Shown here: one piece after another, positions 14,001-26,280 of the stretch
Layout of the letters: every line of letters begins with the position of its first letter
How positions within the stretch are numbered: the first letter of the stretch is position 1
Source: Balanoglossus misakiensis
Taxonomy: Eukaryota > Hemichordata
DNA: 64,000 bases
NCBI GenBank assembly: GCA_040954595.2
Contig: CM082580.2
Span: 10,664,001-10,728,000, forward strand
Reading direction: 5' to 3'
Translations under genes and position numbers: made by a program
Notes under the pieces: generated by a model
Told to the model about the DNA's origin: nothing
What the model saw: only the letters and a program-made list of their open reading frames with translations
Database searches by the model: none

Positions 14001-17000
14001 GGACATTGCTGATTACTATGCCAACCAAGCCAATTTAGATGAAGTGGCCAAGTACAGCAAATCGCAGCGGGATTTAGCCAATAAATTATACAAAAATTAT
14101 GTAAGTCTTTGTTCTTATCTGTCTGAATTGTGTCTGAATACTCCTACATGTATTAAGTCCAAACATAGAACTAACAAACTTGCATGCATCGCTTACTAAT
14201 TGATGCATATGCTCTCGTATTTTTTTCCTCATTTGCAGACTTTGTTTGTACAGCAGAGGGTTGTATCACCCCTCAACCAGCTACTCATTATGTTCCAAGG
14301 TCCTCACAAACTCATCCAGAAAAGATTTGATAAACTTCTCGATTACGACAGTGCTTTACAGAAAGGTGAAAAGAGCAAAAGTGAGAAAACAAAGGTGAGA
14401 TTTCCGAGTCATGCAGATAAGTATAACTCTGAGGTAAATTCCGTTGTTGAATAGATTTGAGTGTGGAAACTTTAACCTTTTGGACCCGGCTTGGAAGAAA
14501 ACCACCAAAGGATCAATCACTCCAAGCTGCGAACAGACAACGTTACAAAGAAAAGGGAAAGGAAAGGAAAGAGAAAAAATGTTATTAATGGACTATAAGA
14601 GACTTCACTGAAAAGGCAATATAGTGCTTGTGTAAAGAACAGTACGCTTGAAAGTTTCAGGTAATTTGAGGAGTTTTGCATTGTGTTGGGCTTAGGTGAC
14701 ATAATGGAAGTTATGCACACCTCACGAGTTTCAGATGAGACGTCTTGTGTTATGGCACCCTCTGCAGCCAAACCTAAAGGCCCATTTCTATTTTCACAAT
14801 GAACTACAGTGCATGATACTTGGCAATGGTCCAATGGATCAGCCTCTTCTCACTGTAATAGCCAGTGCTGCCCTCTCGAAGCTGATAACACTCTTGTTCC
14901 AATGCTTTGTCTCTCCGTCTCTTGCTGTCCATTCCATGCAGTCTAAACTCAAGGAGATAGAGGAGGAAAAAGAGTCGGATAGTCCCAAGGTTACCAAATA
15001 TCAAGGAATAAAGGAGAAAGATAAAGACAAACAACCGAAAGAGGTTGGAATTGACTAGTTCAACTTTCTGGTTGTACTCTAGTGTGGCCCATCCTATGTG
15101 TAGATTTCCATTTCTTTAGTTGGATTAGACTTCACCACAAAGCATGATTTTTGGTGTGTTTCTTTTATTTTCATGGTATTTTTTTTAACATCATAGTTTT
15201 GGTCTCAGTTTTGGTAGTTTTCAGTTAGTAGTTTTTACATTTGGTTTTCCCAGCTCTGTGTGGTTGACAGCATATAGCGTTACAAGCCTTTCAGAAATCT
15301 CTCTCACGAGACAAGGCAATCACAATGGAGTCAAATCGAAGTTTTCAACCATAAAACGAGAGAAAATTGGAGTATGAGCTTGTACAGTAATTGTGCTGTC
15401 AGTTTTTTCCTCGACCATCCTCTCCCAACCCTTGTAGCTTGCAGTTAGCAGCGTGTGTATTCATGTATTGTGTCAGTTTGTTGTAGCATGTGGTTACCCA
15501 TATACCATACATGTACCTAAATCAAGAAGACTAGATTTACATGTATATGTTGTGTACGAGTCCTTCACAAACTGTACTGTTGTAGTGTAGTGGGATTTCA
15601 TGTGTGGGAATCCTGAAGATTTCTGGAAGATGTGAAAAACTTCTATCTTTCACATATCAATTTGATTAATGATTGAATGATTGTAAGGCAGTTATATCTC
15701 CAGTTGACTGACTACGTTTAATTTTAAAGAGGGAACTGGGGGTGAAAGGGTTAACCCCCTGCTCATTTGCGTGCATGTCTCTTCTCTCCCTGCAGACCAA
15801 AGATGAGCGGAAGCTGGCCCTGAAGAACTACGAAGCGCTCAACAAACAATTGCTGGATGAAATGCCTAAGCTGTACAGCATGTCAATCACTCTACTCAAA
15901 GAGTGCGTGCAATCCTTCATAGAGGCTGAACGGGATCACTTTGACGCCACGCTCAAGCATCTCTATCCACTGCTCAAGGTAGTTTTTGGAATTTTTTGTT
16001 AAAATACTGTTGGTTTCTGGGGTTTTTCTGTCTGGTCATTCAATACCAATAGAATGCATTCTACACACTCAGTGACCAATCTTTCATTCCGCTTTTGATT
16101 CCCAGCTACCAATGATTCTAGACAGCTCAAGGGAGAACATCCTGAACGACTTCAACACCAAGAACGAACAAGCCACGGAGAAGTTCATGTCCTTCACTTT
16201 TGTGCCCAGAAATTTCGACAAGAAGTCCGGAGACAAGAAGTCGATAAAGAAGGTACCCTCGCCAACAAAACAGGCGCAAACACAGGTAAACGTCGTTGAT
16301 GATCAACCACTGATTTTAATTACCATGACAAGAAGTGCAAATTTTGGAAAACCCACATTTGGGGAAGAAAGTGCAGTAAGTAATTTTGTTCCTGCATCTG
16401 ACTTGTTATCCAGCAACTTGCAACACAGGGGGATGGGCAGAAGACCTACTTGCTGTCCAAGTACCTGAGTGATCAGCTGCATAGAATCACACTAGACTAC
16501 ACAGCCAGAGACTCTATGGACATCAGCGTCAAGAAGGGAGACCTGGTCGGAGTCATCAAGAAGCAGGACCCCATGGGTGGTTCAGAGAAGTGGTATGTCG
16601 ACAATGGAGGTATGTTCTGCTCAGCTTTAATCTGCCCTCGTCCATACTTTTGGCATATACATTGTACCTTCGTCTTTTTGTTCATGAACACCTGTAAATC
16701 TGTGGTCTTTCTGCTGGTGCTTGTAACGTTCACTTGTGTATATAAGGTGATTTTGTATGCCGTGTTCACATGTTTAACTCGCATATAATGCCCCTCAAAA
16801 ACAGCCTTACATTGTGACTTTTTACACCTCTTAACCTGTCACGCTCACTATTCTGTTGCAGCATCACAGGGCTTTGTGCCGTCGTGCATCATGGAGCCGT
16901 GCGGAGACGAACTGAAAGGCGCTCCGATCGCGTCCATATCCGATCTGAGCAGCAGTTCACAGTCGCAGGCTGAGGTCAGTTTCACTGAGGAAGACTACGG

Positions 17001-17447
17001 TGCCCGCAGCCATCAATACCAGCAAGAGCCGCAAGAACCCGTCTGTCAGGTTTGTATTCCTTCAGTCGATGTTTTACTCAAGCTTTATTTGTCTGTTCCT
17101 CGTACTTTATCTGCTCTCCAGATCGCCTGTGCAAATAACGGCATCACATGCACAGACCAAGCAGTTATATAACTGGTAGTTTCTTTAAATTTTTTGTTTT
17201 TTAATTCGTATGAAATTAACGTCTTATTCATAGTATCTCTTTTATTGTCTCTTCTGCCTACCAACAGTATTACTATGCGGAGTGGGCGTTTGAAGCGACG
17301 GGCCCCAACGAGGTCAGTCTCGGTGAAGGCGAAGCGGTCCGGGTGGTTGCACAGTACGACCTAGAGGGCAATCCCGAGTGGTGGCTGGTGGAGAAGAACG
17401 GACAACAGGGATACGTGCCCGCTAACTACCTAGCCAGGATCGAGTGA
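2022..17447 (+). CDS. DNMBP: Dynamin-binding protein (Tuba)-like Cdc42 guanine nucleotide exchange factor
   Basis: Predicted 1,874-aa scaffold GEF in about 23 exons: 2022-2268, 2484-2594, 2767-5223, 5480-5668, 6365-6457, 7493-7615, 9076-9152, 9272-9410, 9823-9986, 12163-12286, 12400-12491, 12669-12724, 12931-13130, 13409-13539, 13735-13839, 13969-14100, 14239-14394, 14942-15043 (possibly optional), 15796-15978, 16106-16285, 16414-16609, 16862-17049, 17268-17447. Summed exons are a multiple of three. Domains: SH3 at about residues 4-58, 62-117, 131-184, 236-290 and 319-375; a long Pro/Ser-rich linker to about 1070; a short helical segment; DH at about 1155-1357 with the [10 protein letters not shown] start and the [13 protein letters not shown] helix; BAR at about 1380-1690; SH3 at about 1700-1765 and 1815-1874. 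In vertebrates Tuba binds dynamin through its N-terminal SH3 domains, activates Cdc42 through DH, and binds actin regulators through the last SH3. The order DH-BAR-SH3-SH3 is diagnostic. Vertebrate Tuba has four N-terminal SH3 domains; here there are five. The start is the Met just after the acceptor at 2003. Confidence 0.93.
14942..15043 (+). other. Probable optional exon inside the BAR-coding part of DNMBP
   Basis: A 102-nt open segment (34 codons) preceded by a good acceptor (CCATGCAG) and followed by a weak donor (GTTGGA). It is phase 0 on both sides, so inclusion or skipping keeps frame between the exons ending at 14394 and starting at 15796. It encodes a highly charged Lys/Glu-rich stretch, like a loop insertion between BAR helices. 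The neighbouring exons join directly into the conserved BAR sequence without it, so it is likely alternative. Confidence 0.5.
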
Positions 17448-20400
17448 GAACTCTGGTCGCGTAATTATTGGTGCTATCGGCCAGACTGGAGCCCAACCGG
17501 TCAGATCACTGAAGGAAATGGGGGAGGACAGGTACTCCCACAATGCAACATTCAATATGGATGGAAATATTCCCATCATGCAATATTAAAAAAATTAAGA
17601 AAGTTTGCCCTCGTGCACAGATCATGGTGATTAGATCCAAACCCAAGGTAGTTTATGTTGGTGCATCTACTGCTGTTGGAACGTGAGTGACTGCATTAGG
17701 TGTACAATTTGTGTTTATATTAAATGCATACAAAATTAGAAGTATGAGGAAAATGATGTGTTGATGTAGAGAAATATAAAGCATACATAGCAATCAGTGT
17801 ATTAAATTTATCATGTATATTATGTGGTACTGTTAGCTAGAACAAGAATTTGATGATTTTTTTCTCATCTGTGATGTTTTAGCCAAGTACTATGAGTTGT
17901 ATATAATGTGTTGTAAATGAATTGTTAACTGAGATTCAAAGAGGTTTTTGGACATGAGAATAATATTAGATTTGATGTATACATTTAATGTTATATACAT
18001 AAATATAAAATATCTATAATTATCAATTGTTGTATGATCAGTAATAATTGTATAAAGGAAAAGAAATGGTGTCACCCCCTTTCACCTCTGTACGTTGGTT
18101 AAACCCACCACTGTCTTCATGGGTGAGGTTGAATCCACGTTCAGAAATATGGGTATGACGGGCTGAAAATCATGATTAGAGGTTATTGAGTTAGCAATAT
18201 GAAGTCTTGAGATTCCAGGCAGAGATTCGTGTGTATCCGTCTTTTGGAAGCAAGACATTTCTAAGAATACAAACCAAAGGCAATACAAGAGTTAATACAG
18301 TATGATCCGGTGTCTGTTTTTGTGTCTTAGGTTTAAAGCCTATTGTTGCCATGGAGAGGAGTTAGTCAGGTTTCTCATATGTAATGTATTTATTTCAATA
18401 TGTATTGCGTAACACAGGCAGCCAACAACACTGCGTATATGGCTGTTTGCAATGCTGTATTATGTCAGTGGTGTACGGTAGTCAAGCGAGCAAGTACTTA
18501 CAAGTTTCATGTATTTTATTTTTCTACCGCATCAAAGACTGGTGCTGTCGTGTATATTTGTGAAATTATTTACTATGCAAGTGAGTTTTGTACAGCAGTG
18601 TAATTTTTTGTACCTTGCATGTTTAGTGTTATATTTGTCATGTGCCTTCCCAATAACTTTGAGTGCCTGTACTACATACACGGCTGTGATGATTTTTTCC
18701 AAGTTTCATTTTTACTTCTGTCAGTTTTGTTGGTATGTTGCCAATTACTTTAAAAAAATAACAATGCAAGTCTGCCAGTGAGTGTACTGGTCCGTTCACA
18801 TTTCAGTGCGCATGTACCCTGATATATCATCTCAAGCAGTTATAATTTTCAAAATTTACATTGTGATTTGTGGCTGACAATCACACTGATTAATTGTATT
18901 TATGAAATTTTCATTTTTGGCTAAAGACATCCTAAAATAGTGTAAATTCTGATGTGCTTTAAACAGTGCCAGCACCAGGCCAGCAATTGTGGTGCTGGCT
19001 ACACACAGCATTGAAATCAGTTAGAGGTTGTACAACACTGTCCAGTGCCATTAATTATGAATTCCTCCTAGAAAAGTACATGTACACTACAGTCTTAACA
19101 TTACTCAGGTAAAACTCCCCCTAGTTTTTCTCCAGCAAAGATATTTGGGAAGGCACAGTTCTGGTATAAATATTTTCTGCAATTGTTTAGAGGACAGCCG
19201 AATTAATCATGATTGGTTTGTGAAAGTCCCAGATTTCAGTCAATCTACACATGAGAACAGGTTTTTAACAAAAGCAATGAGAAGTGAAGAAGTCTGTATC
19301 TGTTAAATTATTTGGGTCCAAATTAAACTAAACTAGTGCAAATTACTATAAAATGTGCAAATATTTGGGCTAAAATTGTGCTGCAATAGTCTTATTTATG
19401 TTTGTATCTGAAATGTGCCATTTCTTAAGCCAGTTGTTCTTTTTTTGTCTAATCACTGTGATTTTTGTGTCTGTCATAAGTCATGATCAAAGTTAATCTT
19501 GAGTCAATGAACTTGACATACATGTAAAACAACATGAATAATCATATAAGGATGGGTCAATGATGAAAACCAGAAATAACATTTTTCAATTGAAGATAAA
19601 TTATAATTATTTTTTCTTTATTGTCTCGTGTTAGAAAACAGTGAACAAAATATGAGTTGATGTGCAACTGAGACAGTTCATCGTTAATTTTGTGAAGATG
19701 TTAGAACAAAAATGATAATAAAAGCATGCATAGATCAGGGATATGAGATATATACGTACATTGTGCTGTTTGACAGCAAAGACCTTAGTGTTTTGTCAAA
19801 TTGTTTGTTTCAATTAAAAGGTCAACTCAGTATATGTGCAAGAGAGCTTGCCAGGGAGACAATGATATAGTACAGCATGCATGAAAAATTCCAATGTGAT
19901 AAGTTTTGCTCAATTAGGTAGCTTGAAAAAAAGATTCCCCATTCCCAATGTTATGCTTTAAGTCGTCAGTGGATTGTCAAGTCTAGCTTTAATGTGAATT
20001 GGTTTGTATTTTATATCAATGTGGTCGGAGAAATTTCAATGTAGAAGGCGGATGATTCAGTTTTGGTAAATTAATGTGTGTTTACATGTGAAATATTACA
20101 ACTCTCACTTTTGTCTGTTGCCGCATACAAAATTGGTTAGATGAAAAACAATAACAGTTGTCTGTCATTTCGTGCAGAGGATTGAGAACGCTATAGTTAT
20201 TACTAGAGGGCGCTGTTATCACAGCTCAGTCACCATGGCTGTAAATTCTATTAAAGTGTCAGCCATTTTCAGCAATACTTTGTGTTAGTTCATGAAGACA
20301 TTTAGTCTTCTCATAAGCAATATGGATATTGCATGTGCATTACTGATTATTACAATACTATTAATAATTTTTACATTCAAATGTAGAAAATTATGTGAAT

Positions 20401-21870
20401 TTCTGAAATTAATGTTGTAAGGTGAGCTAGAATCTATTGGCCATAAATTGCGTTCTGATTGTTTCCATGTACTTAAGTATGTGTTCTTGAAGTAGGCAAT
20501 CCCAAGCTAATCATATATTATGCTGCATTTGATTGTGTTATTGAATCATTATGTTAATTTTCTGTTTATTCTATGCAAGTCCTATAATTGCAATGGTGTT
20601 CTTTTCATTTTACGGTCATTATCATAACATGATGATACTGGTTAATAGTCCCATCACATCCTCAATAAGAGTTATATCACATCTTCAATCAGATCTGTAT
20701 CACAGCCTCAACCAAAGCTTTAATCAGATTATCACTTCAATCAGAGCTCTATCACGGCTTCAAATCCCTATCACAGTCTCATTAGATTCATCTTTAAGTA
20801 TCACAAGAGACTTCAGTCCCATGAGACCTTCAATCACAGCCGTATCAAAGATCCCAAAATCAAGAGTTGTATATGATCATGTGTTCTGGCCCCTACTTAA
20901 ATCAGAGTGATCATACAGATCATCTGTGCCTCCAGGCTTTTGACGTTTTGCCTTACATTTCTGTGGACGAGTCTGGCTTCTAAACACAGTGGACTTCATA
21001 GTCTTGAGAAGCTTAATAGTAGCATGTTGTGTCTTGAAGTTCACACAACTCCAAAAGGATAGTTGTTATTATAGTGTCTGTTTGTGTGTATACTGACTAG
21101 CATCATAATCCATATAATGTGTTTCTATCACATAATGCCCTGGGTTGCTCTATCTTGTAAACGCTTTGCCGTTCCGTTCCTTCATAACAAATATTAATAC
21201 AGTGTGTCTCTTGCGTCTCAGTTCATTTTAGCATTTTCATCATGTTGCCGGCTAGTTCTGTCATGTTTTTTTCTGTTTTGTCCTGTATGTGTCAGCGATG
21301 GTTTCTGTATTATGTACATGTTAATATATACACAATAATAAAGACAAACAGTGAAAACAAAATGTCATTGTGTTCAGATTATTTATGGAGCAATCCATAT
21401 GCAAGATGTTATGAACTTACACTCTAATAATTTTCACGACAGTGCTGTAGCTTGGGTGCCTGTATGTATTTGCCTTAGGTGTTTAGCAATATCCGAGAGT
21501 GTGTGTTTAAATGTACATTGTACATAAATAAGAGTTCAAACAAATATAGAAATTATTATCAGAAACACAAAGACTATCTTAAGCTAGGATGCTATCTTGA
21601 TTATTTGTATTTTTCATTGCCAAATGAAAACCGATGTTGTCCTGACATCAGATTCGTTGACCAGTCAGCGAAGTTTCGAACTTGACATTGATGCAGCTAC
21701 ACCATTCCTCTATTGTCGAATCCATGGTGACGCCCTCTGTTGTGATGAACAAAAGAATGTTGTGTCAAGCATATTGGCACTGACTTTGAAAAACACACCA
21801 CCACCATCATCATAATTATAATCATCACCATCTTCGTCGTCATCATTTTATTCCTATACTCAAAAGAAGC
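17448..21870. other. 3' UTR and intergenic space between DNMBP and DUOXA
   Basis: AT-rich sequence with no convincing coding exon. The proximal part is probably the 3' UTR of the plus-strand gene; several AATAAA-like hexamers occur (for example near 21336) and I cannot choose the cleavage site. The two genes converge here, so the 3' UTR of the minus-strand gene also lies in the right part. A degenerate minisatellite lies at about 20645-20875. Confidence 0.5.
20645..20875. repeat. Degenerate minisatellite, unit about 20-26 bp
   Basis: Repeated imperfect units of the type TATCACA-n-CTTCAATCAGAGCT run through the segment (for example ATCACATCCTCAATAAGAG, ATCACATCTTCAATCAGAT, ATCACAGCCTCAACCAAAG). 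The 119-codon open frame here encodes only this repeat and has no coding character. Confidence 0.7.
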
Positions 21871-23084
21871 TCACCTGTGTTCAGGAATAGGAGGTGGTTT
21901 TCTCAGTGGTATATTTGCATAATTATCATCGTCATCATCATCATCATACCCGTCTTCTTCCTGTATGGCTGGCTGGAACCTCACATCTCGCTGCACACGT
22001 GGTTTGGCAGGCACAGACCTTATAGTTGGTTTTGGCTTGCGCACATTGCGGTGACCCGCTTTAGGGCGCAGTGCTGGTACGTACTGGCAAATGGACAGAA
22101 TATGGAAGATTGTGTACAGATATTTTATATGGTGTTTTGTACATAACTGTAGTCAACAAAGTAACAAAATTGGTTTTTCAAGATGCTTTAATACACACCT
22201 CATAGATATCCTCTTCTTCGTGGTACACATCCCCGCCGGTGCTATTACGTGGAGGTAGCTTTGGTGGTCCTGATGACGTCATCTGCCTTCCAGGTCCTTT
22301 CCTGTATGGCAGCGTTGGTACTGACGGTGGCATCTTTGTTGCAATGCCTTTCCTGCGCGATACATCTAACTCTATGTTTTCATATCGTAGCCCCTGCTCA
22401 TCACGATAAGCCCCCGGGCTGTTGTCATGGAAACTCACATTGTCTTCGTTCGGTGTTTCATGTCGAGTCTCTTCTATGAAAACGTCTTCGTAGTTTTCGA
22501 TGATGTCGTGACCGAAGAAAGTGGCAACGCCGACCGGAAAGAAGTAGTCTAACAACAATATTAGACTGGCCAGCGCGATGCAAATTAAACCTTGAGGTCG
22601 TTAAGAACATAAAAGGCATATATGGGTGACGAATGGATAAGGAAAAACGAGCACTTCGTACACGATAAAACACAAATGCTAGAAACAACATGCGTAACTA
22701 TAATGTACAAGAGCTCAATTCCTGGTCACTTTCTCAAAATCAAATGACTCACACCCACCTGTTGCCATGGTAATCCAGAAACACCATCCGTAGTGAAACT
22801 CTATGACTCCGTCTTTAAATGGTATCTTCAGATCGGGTCCCCAGCGTAGATATGCATAGATGATGTTGCTAAGCAACATGACCGATCCATTGAGGAAGAG
22901 TAAGTACACGCCATATCGGATGAGGAGGCAGAATAGAATGTTTGTCAAAAGCCACAGAGGGAATGAAGTCCTGCATGGAAACACAACAAATAGTCAGTAT
23001 ATTCTTGCAGTACTTGTCACTGTTTCTGTCTGTCTGTATGTGTTTCTCTCTTTGTCTGTCTCTCTGTCTGTCTCTCTGTCTGTC

Positions 23085-23177
<93 letters not shown>

Positions 23178-24994
23178 GTCTCTCTCCCTCTCTCTATGTT
23201 TGAGATATTTCAAGTGATTTTTTTTAATGTGAAAAGAATGTGACAGTTACCACAGGCAGACGTGGGTGAAGAAGCCAGCAGTCCTGTACGAGCGCCCCCA
23301 GCGAATATTTTCTCCGTCTAATGTGAAATACTCGACAATCCACAATATGGGATATGGTAATCCTTTCCATTGTGCTTCGCGGAATTCACGACTTAATACG
23401 CCAGCTGTATTTTACAAAAATAGAGAAATATTTAGACGATTGTGATTTAGTCTGATTCAGGGTGGTCGACTACTGAATAAACGCACGTAACGTGTCATTA
23501 CCAGCTGGCTGTTGGCCATTTTCTTCATATTACTGACCAGCTGATTTCAGGACAAAATTGATTTAAATCTTACCGAACGGGCCGAACCCAAGACGTCCCT
23601 GATCCCATGTCCAAGAAAAGCGTTCGTTGTAGTCTATTCGTTCCCCAACCTGGTTGACCGGATCACCTGTCAAACAAAATGCAAGTGTCCAATCATATCT
23701 GTCTGCGTGGGAATCTGTTCAAATGCGTTTGCATATCTATCTCTTAAATGTCTAGCCCTGCAAAATTAATACATAATCAACCAGTCGCGCCAATGTTCAA
23801 ATTAAAAAAGTACACGTTACCTTTCAGTGTTACATTAACACTTCGTAGTCCGATCTTGACTCCAATAGTTGCTTTGATTTCCTCCGAAATGAACGCTTTG
23901 TATTGGGCCTGCGTCTTTATTTCAGCTACTTCCCATTCTTGTCCAAAATTGGCAACTATTTTTAAGTAGGGAAAATTCAAAAGTGAATTCCAAATTTAAA
24001 ACCCAGGTATTAATATTATTTATATAAATGAAATGAAATGAAATGAATTAAGTATATATATCCTTTGATGATATACCATACAAGTTTGCGAAAATAGATT
24101 ACACATCAAATAAGAGTGTTTTTATTAAGCTTACTTAGAATTGCGGCTCCAATGTAGAGGCTGATTCCGATGCGAACAATGTATGTAAATCTCTGCAGAA
24201 AAACAATGGGAAGAAATACGCCGTCAGAAAAAAAGAACATTGTGCTAGCTTACGATTCAAATAAACCATATATGGGTTTGAATTTGCCGAGTACATGGTG
24301 ACCGGAAAAATACACACGAGATAACGAGGATCTATTATCTATGCTGCCACAACCGAGCTTATTTTCTTGGCGAATTTCCGGGTCCATGACCCCGTATGAC
24401 TCCAAGATGACATTGTCCTCCACAGTTACTGGTATAAGTTTAAAAAGCAGTCAAATAATCACGCAAGTTAATATTTTATGTAACTCGTTTTCTACACCAC
24501 TGACTGTATAACTATTGCAATTAAAAATTTTCTGTGAATTCTGTAAAAATCAAACCGTGAACGAACTCCAAATGGACGACTGAACTCTGATTACGTGCCA
24601 TTGTGTAACGACCACCTTGTGAGACGAAAGTTGGCATCGCAACTAAAATGAATGTTTTTCACCCAGAATAAAACTCTAACTACCGTCTACATAAAGATGT
24701 GACGAACAAATGTTACCTATTCTTGCATGGTCTTAAATGTTGTTATTTGGAATGTTTAAACCATATTCCACCATGGGACCTCAGTTAATGTACGACATGT
24801 GTGCTGAAAAGATCTAGACATACCTCACGATTGCGTATTCCCGGTATTACCGCAATAAACGAAAGTGCGAGGATGAAAAAGGCGCAGACGAGGCCTGCCA
24901 AAACAACGTCTGCTGTTACCGCTGTCTTGTTTTCTGTGTAGTACGCTGGTAATCCATATTGTCGAAATGCTCCGTACAGGCCAGTCGGTGCCAT
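21871..24994 (-). CDS. DUOXA: Dual oxidase maturation factor
   Basis: Eight exons on the minus strand, reading from the ATG at 24994 down to the TGA at 21871-21873. The family is an ER multi-span chaperone needed for dual oxidase folding, ER exit and H2O2 production. Seen here: an N-terminal segment with TM1 ending in VIPGIRNRE (family VLPGIRGK); a short exon at about 24132-24190 (RFTYIVRIGISLYIGAAIL); the conserved extracellular exon at about 23820-23957 with EWEVAE, YKAF and IGLRSVNVTLKG; an exon with IDYNERFSWTW at about 23580-23665; an exon at about 23254-23407; a two-TM exon at about 22758-22972 ending WCFWITMATG; and a long cytoplasmic tail (22186-22548 and 21871 to about 22085). The tail is Pro-rich, ends after an acidic Asp run and is longer than in human DUOXA1. 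No dual oxidase gene is visible next to it, although the two are head-to-head neighbours in vertebrates. Confidence 0.9.
23028..23197. repeat. (TC)n / (TGTC)n microsatellite
   Basis: Compound TCTG and TC repeat in a DUOXA intron; the run at about 23093-23170 is pure TC. Open frames across it, encoding Ser-Leu or Arg-Glu repeats, are artefacts. Confidence 0.97.
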
Positions 24995-26280
24995 CTGTTG
25001 TGAACACTTTCACATTCACTCGTCTGAACCCGTCTTGTGGTCGTTTGCGAAAGACGGGCGGGTCAGTGAACTCTTCATTGTTCGCCAGGTGTGCGTGTGT
25101 ACAAATGCTTCGTCAGGCCATAGTTGTTCAGTCTGTAGAAAGTCTATGGCTTGCAAGCTAAATCCCAACGAACGACCCGAACGCACAAATTATGCATGTC
25201 TTCTTCAGATTTAAAGACCAATCAAGCAGACAGAGTTCTGATAGCATGTTTCTAAAAAAATGGTGACTTTGTCGTTGTAAAACATATCACTCTCTTTATC
25301 TTTTGATAATTTTTTTTCGATTTTTCGTAAATTAATCGTTTTTCCACCTGAATTTACTTGGCCTTAACGAGATTACTGACATCAGGTCAGGATTGGGGTA
25401 GGCGTCAGACCTAATCAGTTTAGGCCTAAATAGTGATTGGGTGTGGCATTTCAAAAATTGTAGTAATCAATTTGTATCGGTCACAAAGAAGCAATATTGA
25501 TGGTTAGATAAATATGCAACATTTTACCTGCAGCTAGATGATTCACTGTGATTTTGTTCATTTTCATGTTTTACTGACCGGCCAACCTCTTCATACTGCC
25601 GCTGGCTTTTACGGTGGGAGTGAAAAGAAATGTTTTCCGTCGGCGTGGCTGCATGGTCCGATTATCGTTGCGCTGCTCCTCACAATACTGTCACAGCGCA
25701 TGTGCAGGTTTCATCAATCCATTCACGTTAAATCATGAATAACCAAATCACGTATACTTATATGGCGAAGATAAAGTGTTAGAAATTGTAATTCACAGAC
25801 CAAACGCACATATAAAAGGCCGAGTGTTGAATCTAACTTCATACATTATTGACCGTGTATACGTGCTGAATTACTAGTTCGATAACTCGCCCAATGCTTT
25901 ACCCGTAGCACGTACCATGCACTTGTAGCATCTAATTCAATACGAACGATAGCAAATCGACTTCTTTGAATTAATGGGGGCGAGTTACCGTTAGTTACCA
26001 ACGACTTTTCGTAAATACATGTACACGGGCGTAATTGGATTCGTGGCCCACTCATCACAACCTTCATAGTCACACCTGCATCTATGTACACACAAGAACT
26101 GTCGCTGACGAATCGAAAAGGACGGCTCTCTCATCCACGAACTCTTGATCAAGGTGGTCAATCTTCTGGCCGCGTTGTATTATATTCTGTAAGCAGGTGT
26201 GCAGCGCTTTGTCAACGTCAACCATGCACTCCACGTGTCACTTGTAAAACCCGGGGCCAGGGAGGCAAGAACCCGCAAGA
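24995..26280. promoter_or_regulatory. Divergent intergenic region between DUOXA and the sulfotransferase
   Basis: About 1.3 kb between two divergently transcribed genes, so it presumably holds both promoters. I see no clear TATA box at a supported position and no additional gene. Confidence 0.4.

Noticed and set aside
20551-20910. 119-codon open frame
   Set aside because: Explained by the degenerate minisatellite.
22860-23243. Open frames of about 90-127 codons on both strands
   Set aside because: They run through the (TC)n microsatellite and encode only Ser-Leu or Arg-Glu repeats.
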